Assembly (NCBI GenBank): GCA_945885625.1
Contig: CAMCYS010000001.1
Coordinates: 1-64,000, forward strand
Length of the DNA stretch: 64,000 nucleotides
DNA from: Bifidobacterium breve
Lineage (GTDB): Bacteria > Actinomycetota > Actinomycetes > Nanopelagicales > Nanopelagicaceae
Reading direction: 5' to 3'
In this document: one piece after another, positions 45,336-55,909 of the stretch
Layout: every line of letters begins with the position of its first letter
Position numbering within the stretch: position 1 is the stretch's first letter
Program-made: the position numbers and the translations under genes
The notes under the pieces: generated by a model
What the model was told of the DNA's origin: nothing
Seen by the model: the letters and a program-made list of their open reading frames with translations, nothing else
Databases searched by the model: none

Positions 45336-48011
45336 TTATAGCGCTGCCACTGCAGCTGTAATTGCGGCTAGCGCATCGACTGACTTGCTGGCATCGGTTC
45401 CGCCGCCTTGCGCAAAGTCATCTTTTCCGCCGCCGCCGCCGCCAAGAACTGCTGAACCAATTTTTACCAACGAACCTGATTTAGCCCCAAGCGCTCGCGC
45501 CGAATCTGATGCGGCAACCACCAGGACCGACTTACCAGCGGCCGAACTTATGAGCGCAATAACCGAGGTCGTAAAACGATTGCGAAGATCAAGTGAGATA
45601 GTCCGCAAATCATCACCTGAAATACCATCAGGCAATACCGCAGTAATCAAATCGATCTGACCTACTTTAGTTACTGATTCCGCAATCGAGGAGACCGTAC
45701 TTAGTGCTTGAGCCGATCGAACCGCAGCTAACTCTTTTTCGATCTCTTTAATCTTCTCCAACAAATCATTGATTCGTTCTGGCAGCTCTTCAACTCGAGC
45801 GCCCTTGATGATTTGAGTTAACGAATTAAGCAGCAGATGTTCGCGCGCTAGGAACTTGTAAGCATCGACACCAACCAAAGCCTCAACGCGTCGAACGCCA
45901 GCGCCAATTGAAGACTCACTTAAAAGTTTTACCACACCTAGTTGACCCGAACGCGATACGTGTGTGCCGCCACAAAGTTCGCGAGCCCAATCACCTACGC
46001 TCACTACGCGAACAGTGTCACCATACTTTTCACCAAACAACGCCATCGCACCAATCGCTTTTGCCTCAGACTGTGACATGCTCTGTGCGGTTACTTCGAG
46101 GTTATCAAGTAGCAAGGTGTTAACTCGTGACTCAACTTCATCAAGTGCTGAATCAGAGACTGCGCCAGTTGCTGGAAAATCAAAGCGGAAGCGACCTGGC
46201 GAGTTTTCAGAACCAGCTTGGGTAGCCGTTTCGCCTAGAACTTCGCGAAAAGCTTTGTGCACCATGTGCGTAGCTGTGTGCGCACGCGAAATGGCATCAC
46301 GCCGTTCTTGATCAATTGTCGAAAGAGCACTTTGACCAACTTCAACCTCGCCGCTGAGTACACGGCCACGGTGAACTGATAGACCATTTACTGGTGCTTG
46401 CACGTCATCGATTTCAATAAGCGCGCCATTTGCCAGCTTGATTAAACCCGCATCAGCCAACTGCCCGCCGCCTTCGGCATAGAACGGCGTGCGATCAAGT
46501 ACAACTTCTACTTCATCGCCACTCTTGGCGCTTTGCGCAATCACACCGTCTACTAGAAGGCCGTTGATTTTTCCTTCAGCTTCAGTGTGCGTATAGCCAA
46601 GAAAAGTGGATAAACCGGACCCATGAGCGATCTGTTTGTACTGTGATAAATCGGTATGACCAGATTTCTTTACGCGAGCATCCGCCTTGGCTCGATCTTT
46701 CTGCTCTTTCATAAGACGGTGGAAACCGTCGGTATCAATTTGCAAGCCAACTTCTTGCGCCATCTCAAGGGTCAAGTCGTATGGAAAACCGTAAGTATCG
46801 TGCAATTTAAATACTTCTTCGCCAGCCAAAGTCGATACCTTCTTAGCCTTTAAAGCTGTCGCAGCTAAATCAAAAATCTGAGTGCCACTCTTAAGGGTCT
46901 GCAAGAAACTCTCTTCTTCGGCAACTGAAACTGCCAAAATTCGGTCTTGCGCTGTAACTAGTTCTGGATATTGCGGCCCCATCGCACCGATAGCTACTCT
47001 AGTTAGCTCAGAGATAACTGGATCGTGTGAACCGAGTAAACGCATATTGCGAATGGTCCGACGCATCATGCGACGCAATACATAGCCACGTCCTTCATTT
47101 CCAGGTGTTACGCCATCGCCAATTAGCATCGCTGAAGTGCGGGCATGATCGGCAATAACCCGAAGCGAAATATCAGATTTTTCAGCTTTGCCGTATTGGA
47201 TACCGGTAAGCGAGCTAGCCACATTAAGAATCTGCATCGTGGTATCGATTTCATAAATATTCTCAACACCTTGTAACAGAGCTGCGGTGCGTTCTAAACC
47301 TAAGCCAGTATCAATACTTTTTGCTGGCAGTTCGCCCAAGATTGGATAATCATCTTTACTAGTGCCTGCGCCACGTTCATTCTGCATGAACACTAAGTTC
47401 CAGATCTCCAAATAGCGATTCTCATCAGCTATCGGTCCGCCTTCGGCGCCATATGCCGACCCGCGATCATAATAAATTTCCGAACATGGACCACATGGAC
47501 CAGGTACGCCCATAGACCAGAAATTATCAGCCATACCGCGACGCTGAATTCGTTCTTTTGGTACACCTACTTTGTGATGCCAAATATCTGCGGCTTCATC
47601 ATCAGTATGGAAAACTGTTACCCATAATTTATCTTCTGGAAAACCATAGCCACCTTGGGCAATTGGCTTCGTTAATAGCTCCCACGCCAAGGCAATTGCG
47701 CCCTCTTTGAAGTAATCACCAAATGAGAAGTTGCCACACATCTGAAAAAATGATGCGTGGCGGGTTGTCTTGCCAACTTCGTCAATATCTAAAGTACGAA
47801 CACATTTTTGAACTGAAGTAGCGCGTGCATAAGGTGGTGTTACTTCACCTAAGAAAAATGGTTTAAATGGAACCATGCCGGCATTTACTAAAAGCAGGTT
47901 TGGGTCATCGGCAATTAATGAAGCAGAAGGAACAACAGTATGACTTAAGCCCTGAGAGTTCTCAGATTCGAAAAAGCGCAGCCAGCGTGAACGTATCTCG
48001 GCAGATTCCAC
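45336..48011 (-). CDS. alaS: Alanine--tRNA ligase
   Basis: Charges tRNA-Ala. 891 residues, full length: class II catalytic core, editing domain with [11 protein letters not shown] and [13 protein letters not shown] (zinc His/Cys), and the C-terminal DHHA1 domain with the glycine run [15 protein letters not shown] near the end. GTG start 9 nt after the DUF948 stop. Confidence 0.98.
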   Translation of the reverse strand: MESAEIRSRWLRFFESENSQGLSHTVVPSASLIADDPNLLLVNAGMVPFKPFFLGEVTPPYARATSVQKCVRTLDIDEVGKTTRHASFFQMCGNFSFGDYFKEGAIALAWELLTKPIAQGGYGFPEDKLWVTVFHTDDEAADIWHHKVGVPKERIQRRGMADNFWSMGVPGPCGPCSEIYYDRGSAYGAEGGPIADENRYLEIWNLVFMQNERGAGTSKDDYPILGELPAKSIDTGLGLERTAALLQGVENIYEIDTTMQILNVASSLTGIQYGKAEKSDISLRVIADHARTSAMLIGDGVTPGNEGRGYVLRRMMRRTIRNMRLLGSHDPVISELTRVAIGAMGPQYPELVTAQDRILAVSVAEEESFLQTLKSGTQIFDLAATALKAKKVSTLAGEEVFKLHDTYGFPYDLTLEMAQEVGLQIDTDGFHRLMKEQKDRAKADARVKKSGHTDLSQYKQIAHGSGLSTFLGYTHTEAEGKINGLLVDGVIAQSAKSGDEVEVVLDRTPFYAEGGGQLADAGLIKLANGALIEIDDVQAPVNGLSVHRGRVLSGEVEVGQSALSTIDQERRDAISRAHTATHMVHKAFREVLGETATQAGSENSPGRFRFDFPATGAVSDSALDEVESRVNTLLLDNLEVTAQSMSQSEAKAIGAMALFGEKYGDTVRVVSVGDWARELCGGTHVSRSGQLGVVKLLSESSIGAGVRRVEALVGVDAYKFLAREHLLLNSLTQIIKGARVEELPERINDLLEKIKEIEKELAAVRSAQALSTVSSIAESVTKVGQIDLITAVLPDGISGDDLRTISLDLRNRFTTSVIALISSAAGKSVLVVAASDSARALGAKSGSLVKIGSAVLGGGGGGKDDFAQGGGTDASKSVDALAAITAAVAAL

Positions 48012-48020
48012 TAGAACTGA

Positions 48021-48386
48021 TCACTCTGCCTTTGTTTTTTTAGCTTTGCGCTTCTTTGACGCGCCGGCAGCAGTCATGAGGGCGCCTGCAATCTTTAAGG
48101 CAGGCCCACCTTTATCAACGAAACTAGAAGTTGCCTCAGATGCTTTAGTTGAGATGTTCTCAACATTCTTAGTGATCTTGTTGAAGCTCTCAAGTGGACC
48201 GTTTACGAGGTTCACGGTCTGAGTGACGTTATCTAGTAACGGAACGGTCTCGTCGGTTAGAGACTTAAGCGAAACTTTTGCTTCATCTATCAAGCGCCCG
48301 AAACGAATCACGGCGTAGGCAACTGCCACGGCGATCGCAAAAAGCGATACCGCACAAATAATTAAGGCAATTCCGCCTGCGCTCAT
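48021..48386 (-). CDS. DUF948 membrane-anchored protein
   Basis: 121 residues: an N-terminal membrane helix (IALIICAVSLFAIAVAVAYAV), a coiled-coil-like amphipathic middle rich in Asn, Ser and Thr, and a very basic tail (KKRKAKKTKAE). The function is unknown; the family is found upstream of alaS across actinobacteria. GGAAAGGGAAG precedes the ATG. Confidence 0.85.
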   Translation of the reverse strand: MSAGGIALIICAVSLFAIAVAVAYAVIRFGRLIDEAKVSLKSLTDETVPLLDNVTQTVNLVNGPLESFNKITKNVENISTKASEATSSFVDKGGPALKIAGALMTAAGASKKRKAKKTKAE

Positions 48387-48437
48387 AACTTCCCTTTCCG
48401 TTAACTCTTAACTAAATCCTACCGCGTAGGCGTAGAA

Positions 48438-50186
48438 CTACTTCTTTTCAGCCACTTCTGGAACCCAGTCAATTGCCGCTTCCTTGCGTTGAGCGGGAGT
48501 AATTGGAGTTGGTGCACCAGTTAACGGGTCGCCACCAGAGGCGGTCTTCGGAAAAGCGATGACTTCACGGATTGAATCAGAGAAACTTAAGAGTGCGCAT
48601 ACGCGATCTAGGCCAAGAGCGATTCCGCCATGAGGAGGTGGTCCATAATTGAAGGCATCAAGCAAGAAGCCAAATTTACTATTAGCTTCTTCATCTGTTA
48701 ATCCGATAACTTCAAAGACTTGCTTCTGCATATTGCGATCATGAATACGAATCGATCCGCCACCTAATTCAGTACCGTTCAAAACAATGTCATAGGCATA
48801 AGCAAGAGCCGATGCCGGGTCACTCTTAAAAGTCGCTGCAAATTCTGGCTTAGGTCCCGTAAACGGATGATGTACTGCAGTCCAGCCACCACCATCGGTT
48901 GGTTCAAACATTGGCGCATCTACTACCCAGAGAAATTCCCAAGCGCCCTCATTAATTAGGTTGCAACGCTTACCAATTTCATTACGGACAGCACCCAACA
49001 AATTTTGAGACGCGGTACGTTCACCGGCGGCAAAGAAAATCGCGTCGCCATTAGCGGCACCGGCTGCAGAAACTATTCCAGCTAACTCTGACTCGGAAAG
49101 ATTCTTAGCAACTGGTCCACCAAGCGTGCCATCGGCATTTACTAAAATATAGGCAAGTCCTTTAGCGCCACGAGCTTTCGCCCAGTCTTGCCAAGCATCT
49201 AGTTCGCGTCGTGGTGAGTCTGCTCCCCCAGGCATAACAACGGCTCCAACATAAGGCGCTTGAAACACTCGGAACGGAGTTTGACTAAAGAAATCAGTTA
49301 GCTCAATTAACTTTTGTCCGAAACGCAGATCTGGTTTATCTGAACCATAATCGGCCATGGCATCGGCATACGTCATCCGTTTCAGCGGCAGTGGAATCTC
49401 ATAGTTGACCGTTTCGCGCCAGACTGTCGAAACGATCTTCTCGGCAATAGCCAAAATATCTTCTTGATCAATAAATGACATTTCAATATCGAGCTGCGTA
49501 AATTCTGGTTGCCGATCTGCACGGAAATCTTCGTCGCGGAAACAACGGGCAATTTGGTAGTACTTCTCCATGCCGGCGACCATCAAGAGTTGTTTGAACA
49601 ACTGCGGAGATTGCGGCAAGGCGTACCAAGAACCTGGTTGCAAGCGAACTGGAACCAGGAAGTCACGCGCACCTTCTGGAGTAGAACGAGTTAAGTAAGG
49701 TGTTTCAATATCAAGAAACTCTTCGGAGTCCATTACTCGGCGAATCGCAGCGGTAACTTTTGACCGCATCCGTAAGTTTGCTGCTGGTTTCTCGCGACGC
49801 AAATCTAGATATCGATACTTCAGCCTTACTTCTTCCGAAATATTCGCTTCATCGCCACTATCAACTGGAAACGGTAGAGCAGCGGCTTCGCTAAGCACGA
49901 TAACTTCATCGGCCATGATCTCGATTTCACCAGTCGCGACATTGGAATTTTCATTACCGGCTGGACGTTCAGAAACAACACCTGTGATCTTGAGACACCA
50001 TTCAGCGCGCAACATGTTTGCGATAGCTTCATCGCGGATAACTACTTGAACCCATCCAGTAGCATCACGAAAATCGATAAAAGCAACTCCACCATGATCG
50101 CGGCGACGTGCAACCCAGCCAGCCAGTGTGATGGTTTGACCAACCTGGCTCTTGCGGATAGTGCCTGCCCCGTGCGTACGGATCAA
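48438..50186 (-). CDS. aspS: Aspartate--tRNA ligase (bacterial type)
   Basis: 582 residues: N-terminal OB anticodon domain ([19 protein letters not shown]), class II core with the inserted GAD domain, motif 2 [18 protein letters not shown] and motif 3 [10 protein letters not shown]. Whether it also mischarges tRNA-Asn cannot be told here. The start is a TTG (50186) with AGG 8 nt upstream. The hisS-aspS order is common. Confidence 0.97.
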   Translation of the reverse strand: MIRTHGAGTIRKSQVGQTITLAGWVARRRDHGGVAFIDFRDATGWVQVVIRDEAIANMLRAEWCLKITGVVSERPAGNENSNVATGEIEIMADEVIVLSEAAALPFPVDSGDEANISEEVRLKYRYLDLRREKPAANLRMRSKVTAAIRRVMDSEEFLDIETPYLTRSTPEGARDFLVPVRLQPGSWYALPQSPQLFKQLLMVAGMEKYYQIARCFRDEDFRADRQPEFTQLDIEMSFIDQEDILAIAEKIVSTVWRETVNYEIPLPLKRMTYADAMADYGSDKPDLRFGQKLIELTDFFSQTPFRVFQAPYVGAVVMPGGADSPRRELDAWQDWAKARGAKGLAYILVNADGTLGGPVAKNLSESELAGIVSAAGAANGDAIFFAAGERTASQNLLGAVRNEIGKRCNLINEGAWEFLWVVDAPMFEPTDGGGWTAVHHPFTGPKPEFAATFKSDPASALAYAYDIVLNGTELGGGSIRIHDRNMQKQVFEVIGLTDEEANSKFGFLLDAFNYGPPPHGGIALGLDRVCALLSFSDSIREVIAFPKTASGGDPLTGAPTPITPAQRKEAAIDWVPEVAEKK

Positions 50187-50240
50187 TTTAGCTACCTAGC
50201 TTTCCTTTAGTTATTTCGAATCGCAAATCTGGTCCGGCGC

Positions 50241-51485
50241 TTATCTCAAAGCGCTTGCTAAGGAGTCAAGTCTAACCGAGGTGGCAGTTCCGCTGCTCAT
50301 CTCTTTTACTTCAACTACCCCGCTAGCCATCTCTTCATCGCCAATCACCAATGAAAAGCGAGCACCACTCTTATCAGCTGCCTTCATTGCTGTTTTTAGA
50401 GCGCGATCGCCAAAGGCCAACTCGACTTTGAATCCATTTACTCGTAAATCGGCTGCGCATTTAAGAGCGGCAGATTTAGCTGATTCGCCCATCGGAATAA
50501 TAAATAGATCACTGGCAAACGTATCTGGAATAACTACACCTTCGGCTTCTACGGCCAGAAGTGCGCGATCTAACCCGAGGCCAAATCCGATTCCAGTTAT
50601 ATCTTGACCACCAATCTCTCCCATTAAACCGTCGTAACGCCCACCACCACCGATACCTGATTGTGCTCCTAGCAATTCGTGCACGAATTCGAAAGTTGTG
50701 CCAGTGTAATAATCCAGACCTCGAACCATTCTAGGGTTGATGGTGAAGGCGATTCCCATCGAAGTTAAGTGGCGTTGCACTTCAGCAAAATTTGCCGCTG
50801 ATTCCGATGATAGATAATCTAGCAAAATCGGAGCTTGAGCCATCAAATCGCGAACTTCATCACGCTTGTCATCAAATAATCGCAACGGACTTAATCGAGC
50901 TCGTTCCTTGGTTTCTTCATCTAGGTCAAGCTTGTTGATGAACGCAACTAGATCAACTCTATGAGCAGCTCGCGATTCGCCATCACCAAGCGAGGTCATT
51001 TCTAGACGATATTTGGTTAAACCTAACTTTTTAAAGCCGGCATCTGCAATCGAAATAATTTCTGCATCAAGGGCTGCATCATGCGTCCCAATCGCTTCAA
51101 TCCCGATTGAATAAAATTGACGATAGCGACCTTTCTGCGGGCGTTCCGCGCGGAAGAAGGGGCCACAGTAGTAAATCTTTGCCGGTAACGAGCCACGGTC
51201 TAACCCATGTTCATTAATTGCACGTAACGCACCAACTGTTCCCTCAGGGCGCAGGGTTATTGAGCGTCCACCGCGATCTTCAAATGAGTACATCTCTTTA
51301 GAAACCACATCAGTCGAAGCACCCATGCGCGTAAACAATTCGGTATCTTCAAAAATTGGCAATTCAAGTAATTGATAACCTGCAGCACGAATTGTGTCCT
51401 CTAAAGTTGAACGCACCCAAGCGAATAAGTTGCTGCGCGGTGGAACATATTCACTTACGCCTTTAGGTGCTTGAAACTTCATCAT
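50241..51485 (-). CDS. hisS: Histidine--tRNA ligase
   Basis: Class II synthetase of 414 residues. [11 protein letters not shown] at the N-terminus, [14 protein letters not shown] (motif 2 region), [18 protein letters not shown] (motif 3), and the HisA-type [12 protein letters not shown]. The start ATGATG overlaps the stop of the MBL gene by 4 or 1 nt. Confidence 0.97.
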   Translation of the reverse strand: MMKFQAPKGVSEYVPPRSNLFAWVRSTLEDTIRAAGYQLLELPIFEDTELFTRMGASTDVVSKEMYSFEDRGGRSITLRPEGTVGALRAINEHGLDRGSLPAKIYYCGPFFRAERPQKGRYRQFYSIGIEAIGTHDAALDAEIISIADAGFKKLGLTKYRLEMTSLGDGESRAAHRVDLVAFINKLDLDEETKERARLSPLRLFDDKRDEVRDLMAQAPILLDYLSSESAANFAEVQRHLTSMGIAFTINPRMVRGLDYYTGTTFEFVHELLGAQSGIGGGGRYDGLMGEIGGQDITGIGFGLGLDRALLAVEAEGVVIPDTFASDLFIIPMGESAKSAALKCAADLRVNGFKVELAFGDRALKTAMKAADKSGARFSLVIGDEEMASGVVEVKEMSSGTATSVRLDSLASALR

Positions 51486-52156
51486 CTGCTCGCTCTCGCA
51501 GCCTCAATTAAATATGGATTGCTCTTTCGTTCATCACCAATCTTAGTTTCTGGTCCGTGACCGGGGAGCACCCTTATCTCATCGCTCAGAGTAAGCACCT
51601 TCTTAGTCAAAGTTCTTTGCATATCCGCACTTGATCCGGTTGGCAGATCGGTTCGCCCGATTGAGCCAGCGAATAAAACATCACCACTTAGTAAAGTTTG
51701 GTCATCGACTAAAAACATCAGTGAACCTCGAGTATGCCCGGGACTATGAATAGCCTTAATTTTCAAACCAACTAATTCAAATTCTTCACCACTCTTTAAC
51801 TCTTTTACTTCGCGAGGTTCACTAAAACTCATGCCTGCTAACGTTGAACCAAACTCAGGGCTGACAGCAGCTGCGGGATTTAGTAAAAGATTTCGATCTT
51901 CACTATGGATATACGCCGGGATACCGTAACCATCGCAAACTGGAACGATAGAGAAGGTATGGTCTAAGTGCCCGTGCGTTAAAAGCGTGGCGACTGGCTT
52001 TAACCGATGCTTACCTAATAACTCAGCTAACTCCATGGATACATCAGGCATGCCTGGGTCAATTACTATGCATTCAGCGCCCTCGCCTGTGGCCAATACC
52101 CAACAGTTAGTGGCATACATTTGAGCTGGAAAGCCAGCAACTAGCATCGCCACCAC
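51482..52156 (-). CDS. Metallo-beta-lactamase-fold hydrolase (glyoxalase II-like)
   Basis: Binuclear metal hydrolase of 224 residues. [11 protein letters not shown] carries the HxHxDH metal site, with further ligands in [17 protein letters not shown] and LPGHGPET. The substrate is unknown; mycothiol-linked thioesters would be reasonable in an organism with MshC, but that is inference. The first of two GTG codons at 52156 is taken as the start; an ATG at 52147 is also possible, with GGAAGG upstream of both. The position between relA/DUF349 and hisS is conserved in actinobacteria. Confidence 0.88.
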   Translation of the reverse strand: MVAMLVAGFPAQMYATNCWVLATGEGAECIVIDPGMPDVSMELAELLGKHRLKPVATLLTHGHLDHTFSIVPVCDGYGIPAYIHSEDRNLLLNPAAAVSPEFGSTLAGMSFSEPREVKELKSGEEFELVGLKIKAIHSPGHTRGSLMFLVDDQTLLSGDVLFAGSIGRTDLPTGSSADMQRTLTKKVLTLSDEIRVLPGHGPETKIGDERKSNPYLIEAARASR

Positions 52157-52373
52157 ACCCTTCCACGCTCAATTTCGCTACCTGCCAATTGGCCATTGGA
52201 AATACCCTAGGCGGACAGGGTACCTTTACCTTTCCAACCAACGACGTAGTGCGGCGATGATTTCGATCATTTTTGTACATCGTCACCCAAATGTTTCGCC
52301 ATCTAACAATTAACCCAATAGCGAAGGCTCTACCGAGAACTTCTCAAGAGCTACCGCGCTGAAAGGATCCACC
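52157..52373. other. Longest intergenic region (217 nt), divergent, with inverted repeats
   Basis: No gene is seen. It holds a palindrome GCCAATTGGC near its start, a bulged inverted repeat (52196-52237), a small TTCG-loop hairpin with a following T run (52256-52274), and the DUF349 Shine-Dalgarno AAAGGAT at its end. Both the MBL-hisS run and DUF349 must be transcribed from here, but no TANNNT sits at the usual distance from either start. Confidence 0.7.
52196..52237. repeat. Bulged inverted repeat between the MBL and DUF349 genes
   Basis: TTGGAAA (52196-52202) + TACCCT (52203-52208), 8-nt loop, AGGGTA (52217-52222), 8-nt bulge, TTTCCAA (52231-52237): 13 perfect pairs with one bulge. It could be an operator, or a 5'-leader structure on either strand. 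Confidence 0.75.
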
Positions 52374-53687
52374 ATGACCGAGAATCCAGTAACTCCTACC
52401 CAATCCCCTGCAGTTGTATCAGCGGCTTCAGCGCTTATTGGGGACCCGGCTCGTTTCGGTCGCGTGGGCGAAGATGGCACGGTCTATGTGATTACGCCAG
52501 ATGGCGATAAGCCAGTTGGCTCATACCCTGGCAAGAGTAACGAAGAAGCACTGGCTTACTTTGTCCGTAAATTTGAAGCGATTGCATCTGAAGTCGCACT
52601 CTTATCAGCGCGTATAAAGTCAGGAGCAATGGTTCCTGGCGATGCGACTGCTGCCGTAATCAAATTGCGTGAACAAGTTCGTGAGTTAAATGGTGTTGGT
52701 GATCTAGCTGCACTAGCTGTGGCCGTTGAACAACTTTCTCCGCTCATTGAAGATCATCGTGGTGCTTATGAAGCTAAGAAAGCTGCTGAAGAGATTGTGA
52801 AAGCTGAGCGATTGGCGCAAGTATTAATTGAGAAGGAAAAGATTGTTGCTGAAGCTGAATCACTTGCCGAATCAACTAGTTGGAAAGTAACTGGTGATCG
52901 CCTCAAAGCACTTCTTGATGAATGGAAGTCAGCCCCACGTTTAGATAAGAAAACTGATACTGATCTCTGGAAGCGGTTCTCCTCATCTCGGAATAAGTTT
53001 GATAAGCGTCGCCGTACCCACTTCGCATCCCTTGAAGAAGTAACTGCTGTGGTATCCGAAGCCAAAAAGAAACTGGTGGCCGAAGCTGAAAGCCTGGCAA
53101 CTTCGACTGATTGGGTTGCGACAGCTCGTCGCTTTAAATCTTTAATGGATGCTTGGAAAGCTGCTGGTCGCGGAAAGATGAGTGATGACACGAAACTCTG
53201 GGCCCGCTTTAAAGCATCACAAGATACTTTCTTTGCCGCCAAGAATGCCGACCTCGAAAAGCGCGAAGTCACCATGAGTGCAAACCTCGAAAAGCGTAAT
53301 GCACTGATTAGTGAGATCGAGAAGTTGCTTCCAATTACCGATTTAGCCGAGCAGAAAAAAGTGCTTCGCGAATTGCAGAACCAATGGAGCAAGATCGGCA
53401 TGACTGCTCGTGATAAGCGTGCCGCCCTTGATGCCCGTTTGGAAGTTGTTGAAGCGGCCTATAAAGAGGCCGAAGCCACGATTTGGCGCAAATCTGATCC
53501 AGCTGCCAAAGCACGTGCAGCCGATGTAGTTCGTCAGCTGTCCGAGGCAATCGCCAATTACGAAAAAGTTGCTGCTAAGGCAACTGCGGCCGGCAATTTG
53601 AAGAAGGCACAAGAGGCTACTGACTCAGCAGTTGCTCGTAGAGTTTGGCTGGCTGAAGCTGAAAAAAATCTGGCAGAATTTAGCTAA
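52374..53687 (+). CDS. DUF349 domain protein
   Basis: 437 residues, highly charged and almost wholly helical. Three DUF349 repeats lie at about 160-230, 235-305 and 310-380, each with a core like STSWKVTGDRLKALLDEWK and DLWKRFSSSRNKF. The N-terminal 60 residues (GRVGEDGTVYVITPDGDKPVGSYPG) resemble the same actinobacterial family. The function is unknown. Long runs of Ala/Glu/Lys codons with preferred AAG and GAA, and a strong AAAGGAT site, hint at high expression (inference). It ends 10 nt from the convergent relA stop. Confidence 0.88.
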   Translation: MTENPVTPTQSPAVVSAASALIGDPARFGRVGEDGTVYVITPDGDKPVGSYPGKSNEEALAYFVRKFEAIASEVALLSARIKSGAMVPGDATAAVIKLREQVRELNGVGDLAALAVAVEQLSPLIEDHRGAYEAKKAAEEIVKAERLAQVLIEKEKIVAEAESLAESTSWKVTGDRLKALLDEWKSAPRLDKKTDTDLWKRFSSSRNKFDKRRRTHFASLEEVTAVVSEAKKKLVAEAESLATSTDWVATARRFKSLMDAWKAAGRGKMSDDTKLWARFKASQDTFFAAKNADLEKREVTMSANLEKRNALISEIEKLLPITDLAEQKKVLRELQNQWSKIGMTARDKRAALDARLEVVEAAYKEAEATIWRKSDPAAKARAADVVRQLSEAIANYEKVAAKATAAGNLKKAQEATDSAVARRVWLAEAEKNLAEFS

Positions 53688-53697
53688 ACCAAACCAC

Positions 53698-55860
53698 CTA
53701 ATTATTAAAGGTGCGATACACGTCGTAAACACCTTCAATATTTCGTACCGCACTGAGTACGGCGTCTAGATGCGTAGCATCAGCCATTTCGAAGGTGAAT
53801 CTAGAAATTGCAGTGCGATCTCTTGACGTTGTAACTGATGCGCTCAAAATATTCACGTGCTGCTCTGATAATGTGCGAGTGACATCTGCAAGTAGTCTGG
53901 CTCGATCAAGCGCCTCGACTTGGATATTAACTAGAAATACACTCGCTGCTCCAGCTAACCATTTAACCCCGACAACACGTTCGCTCTGATGTGTCTTAAG
54001 GTCGCCAGCATTGATGCAATCGCCACGGTGAACTGAAACTCCATTGCCTTTAGTTATAAAGCCCATAATCACATCGCCCGGAACGGGTGTACAACAACGC
54101 GCCAGCTTGACATAAACATCGCCAATTCCAGCAACTTCGATCGAACTACTTGAACGTCTGGTGGTTTGAACTCCGGTTGGAAAGGTTGGAACAGTAGCTT
54201 CGGGGTGTGAATCTTCCTCCCCCATTGAAGCGATCAATTTCTCGATAATCGATGCTGATGAGACATGTCCATCTCCAACGGCGCTGTATAAAGCAGAGAT
54301 ATCGGGGTAATGCAGTTCGTGAGAGAGCTCTAACAATGCGTGCCCGGCAAAAATCTTCTGTAGCGGTAAGCCAGCCTTGCGCATCTGACGAGCAATTGAT
54401 TCTCGACCAGCTTCAATCGCTTCCTCGCGACGTTCTTTGCTGAACCACGCTTTGATCTTCGAGCGAGCCCGTGGACTCTTTACAAAATTCAGCCAATCAC
54501 GACTTGGTGCAGCATGTTCACCCTTATTGATAACCACTTCGACAACATCACCATTGTTCAACTTTGACTCCAGTGGAACCAGACGGCCATTCACTTTTGC
54601 GCCAGCGCAACGATTGCCCACATCGGTATGCACCGAGTAGGCGAAGTCCACGGGCGTTGATCCACCCGGAAGCGCGATGACACTTCCTTTAGGTGTGAAG
54701 ACGAAAACTTCTGGTGAGCCCAAATCAAAACGTAGTGAATCTAAAAACTCAGATGGATCTTCAGTCTCCTTCTGCCATTCGTGTAATTGACGTAACCAGA
54801 GCATCTCAGGTGACGAGGAGTTGGCTTCGCTACCTTGCTTATATTTCCAATGCGCAGCGATACCGAACTCAGCACGCGAATGCATGTCGTAGGTACGGAT
54901 CTGAATCTCAATTGCTTTACCGCTCGGACCAATCACAGTGGTATGAAGTGATTGATAAAGGTTGAACTTTGGCATCGCAATGTAATCCTTGAACCGACCA
55001 GGCACTGGTGACCAACGAGCGTGGATCGCGCCAAGAACTGCATAGCAATCACGGACATCTTCGACTAATACCCGAATGCCAACTAGATCGTAAATGTCAT
55101 TGAAGTCGCGACCACGGACCACCATTTTTTGATAGACACTATAAAAGTGTTTCTGTCGCCCGGTAACTGTGCACTTAACGCCATCGACTAGAAGATCTGA
55201 TTTTACAGCTTCTATAACTTCATTAGTTAAGGTGACTCGGGCTGGATTTCGCTCAGCTACTAGCCGCGAAATCTCTAAAAACTTCTTCGGTTCAAGTACC
55301 TCGAAGCTCAAATCTTCTAGCTCCCACTTAATAGCGTTCATGCCTAATCTGTGCGCAAGGGGGGCGTAGATATCGAGAGTCTCGCGCGCTTTTCGCTCGG
55401 CGGATTCGGGTGAAACAAACTTCCAGGTACGGGCATTGTGAAGCCGGTCAGCCAACTTGATTAATAGGACTCGAATATCTCGAGACATCGCAACAATCAT
55501 TTTTCGAACTGTTTCAGCTTCTGCGGTCGGCCCGTAAGTTAACTTATCTAGCTTTGTGACACCATCAACCAGAAGTGCAATCTCTTCGCCAAAGTCTTTA
55601 CGCAATTGGGTCAATGAATAACTTGTATCTTCAACTGTGTCATGTAGCAACGCGGCAATTACAACTGCTTCGTTTAAACCAAATTCGGCCAAGATTGCAG
55701 CAACCGCTACCGGATGAGTTATGTAATCTTCACCGGATTTACGAAGTTGACCATGATGTGCCTCTTTAGCTACCAAGAACGCGCGCTGTAGATTCTCTAA
55801 TTTATCGCTCGGATGATGCTCGGTTAAAGCACTAACCACCGGCGCTAACAGAGTGTCCAT
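53698..55860 (-). CDS. relA: Bifunctional (p)ppGpp synthetase/hydrolase (Rel)
   Basis: Controls the stringent response. 720 residues in the standard order: HD hydrolase with LLHDTVEDTS near residue 70 (intact), synthetase with GRFKDYIAMPK near 290 (the RXKD form of bifunctional enzymes), TGS domain (FVFTPKGSVIALPGGSTPVDFAYSVHTDVG, about 395-455), a Cys-containing region CCTPVPGD and a C-terminal ACT domain (about 645-720). TAGAAT lies 6 nt before the ATG, so it may be transcribed apart from secF. Confidence 0.97.
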   Translation of the reverse strand: MDTLLAPVVSALTEHHPSDKLENLQRAFLVAKEAHHGQLRKSGEDYITHPVAVAAILAEFGLNEAVVIAALLHDTVEDTSYSLTQLRKDFGEEIALLVDGVTKLDKLTYGPTAEAETVRKMIVAMSRDIRVLLIKLADRLHNARTWKFVSPESAERKARETLDIYAPLAHRLGMNAIKWELEDLSFEVLEPKKFLEISRLVAERNPARVTLTNEVIEAVKSDLLVDGVKCTVTGRQKHFYSVYQKMVVRGRDFNDIYDLVGIRVLVEDVRDCYAVLGAIHARWSPVPGRFKDYIAMPKFNLYQSLHTTVIGPSGKAIEIQIRTYDMHSRAEFGIAAHWKYKQGSEANSSSPEMLWLRQLHEWQKETEDPSEFLDSLRFDLGSPEVFVFTPKGSVIALPGGSTPVDFAYSVHTDVGNRCAGAKVNGRLVPLESKLNNGDVVEVVINKGEHAAPSRDWLNFVKSPRARSKIKAWFSKERREEAIEAGRESIARQMRKAGLPLQKIFAGHALLELSHELHYPDISALYSAVGDGHVSSASIIEKLIASMGEEDSHPEATVPTFPTGVQTTRRSSSSIEVAGIGDVYVKLARCCTPVPGDVIMGFITKGNGVSVHRGDCINAGDLKTHQSERVVGVKWLAGAASVFLVNIQVEALDRARLLADVTRTLSEQHVNILSASVTTSRDRTAISRFTFEMADATHLDAVLSAVRNIEGVYDVYRTFNN

Positions 55861-55866
55861 GGCTGG

Positions 55867-55872
55867 ATTCTA
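55867..55872 (-). promoter_or_regulatory. Candidate -10 hexamer for leaderless relA
   Basis: TAGAAT on the minus strand, 6 nt before the relA ATG, in the 49-nt secF-relA gap; no Shine-Dalgarno. Confidence 0.5.
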
Positions 55873-55909
55873 GTTAACAACACGGTGGTTAGTTACTTGA
55901 GGCTATCGT

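Noticed and set aside
45427-45443. Short GCC-repeat near the 3' end of alaS
   Set aside because: Encodes the glycine run normal for the C-terminal domain of alanyl-tRNA synthetases.
52766-53401. 211-codon open frame on the minus strand opposite DUF349
   Set aside because: Mirrors the Ala/Glu/Lys-rich codons of DUF349 as Ser/Phe/Arg; no recognisable domain.
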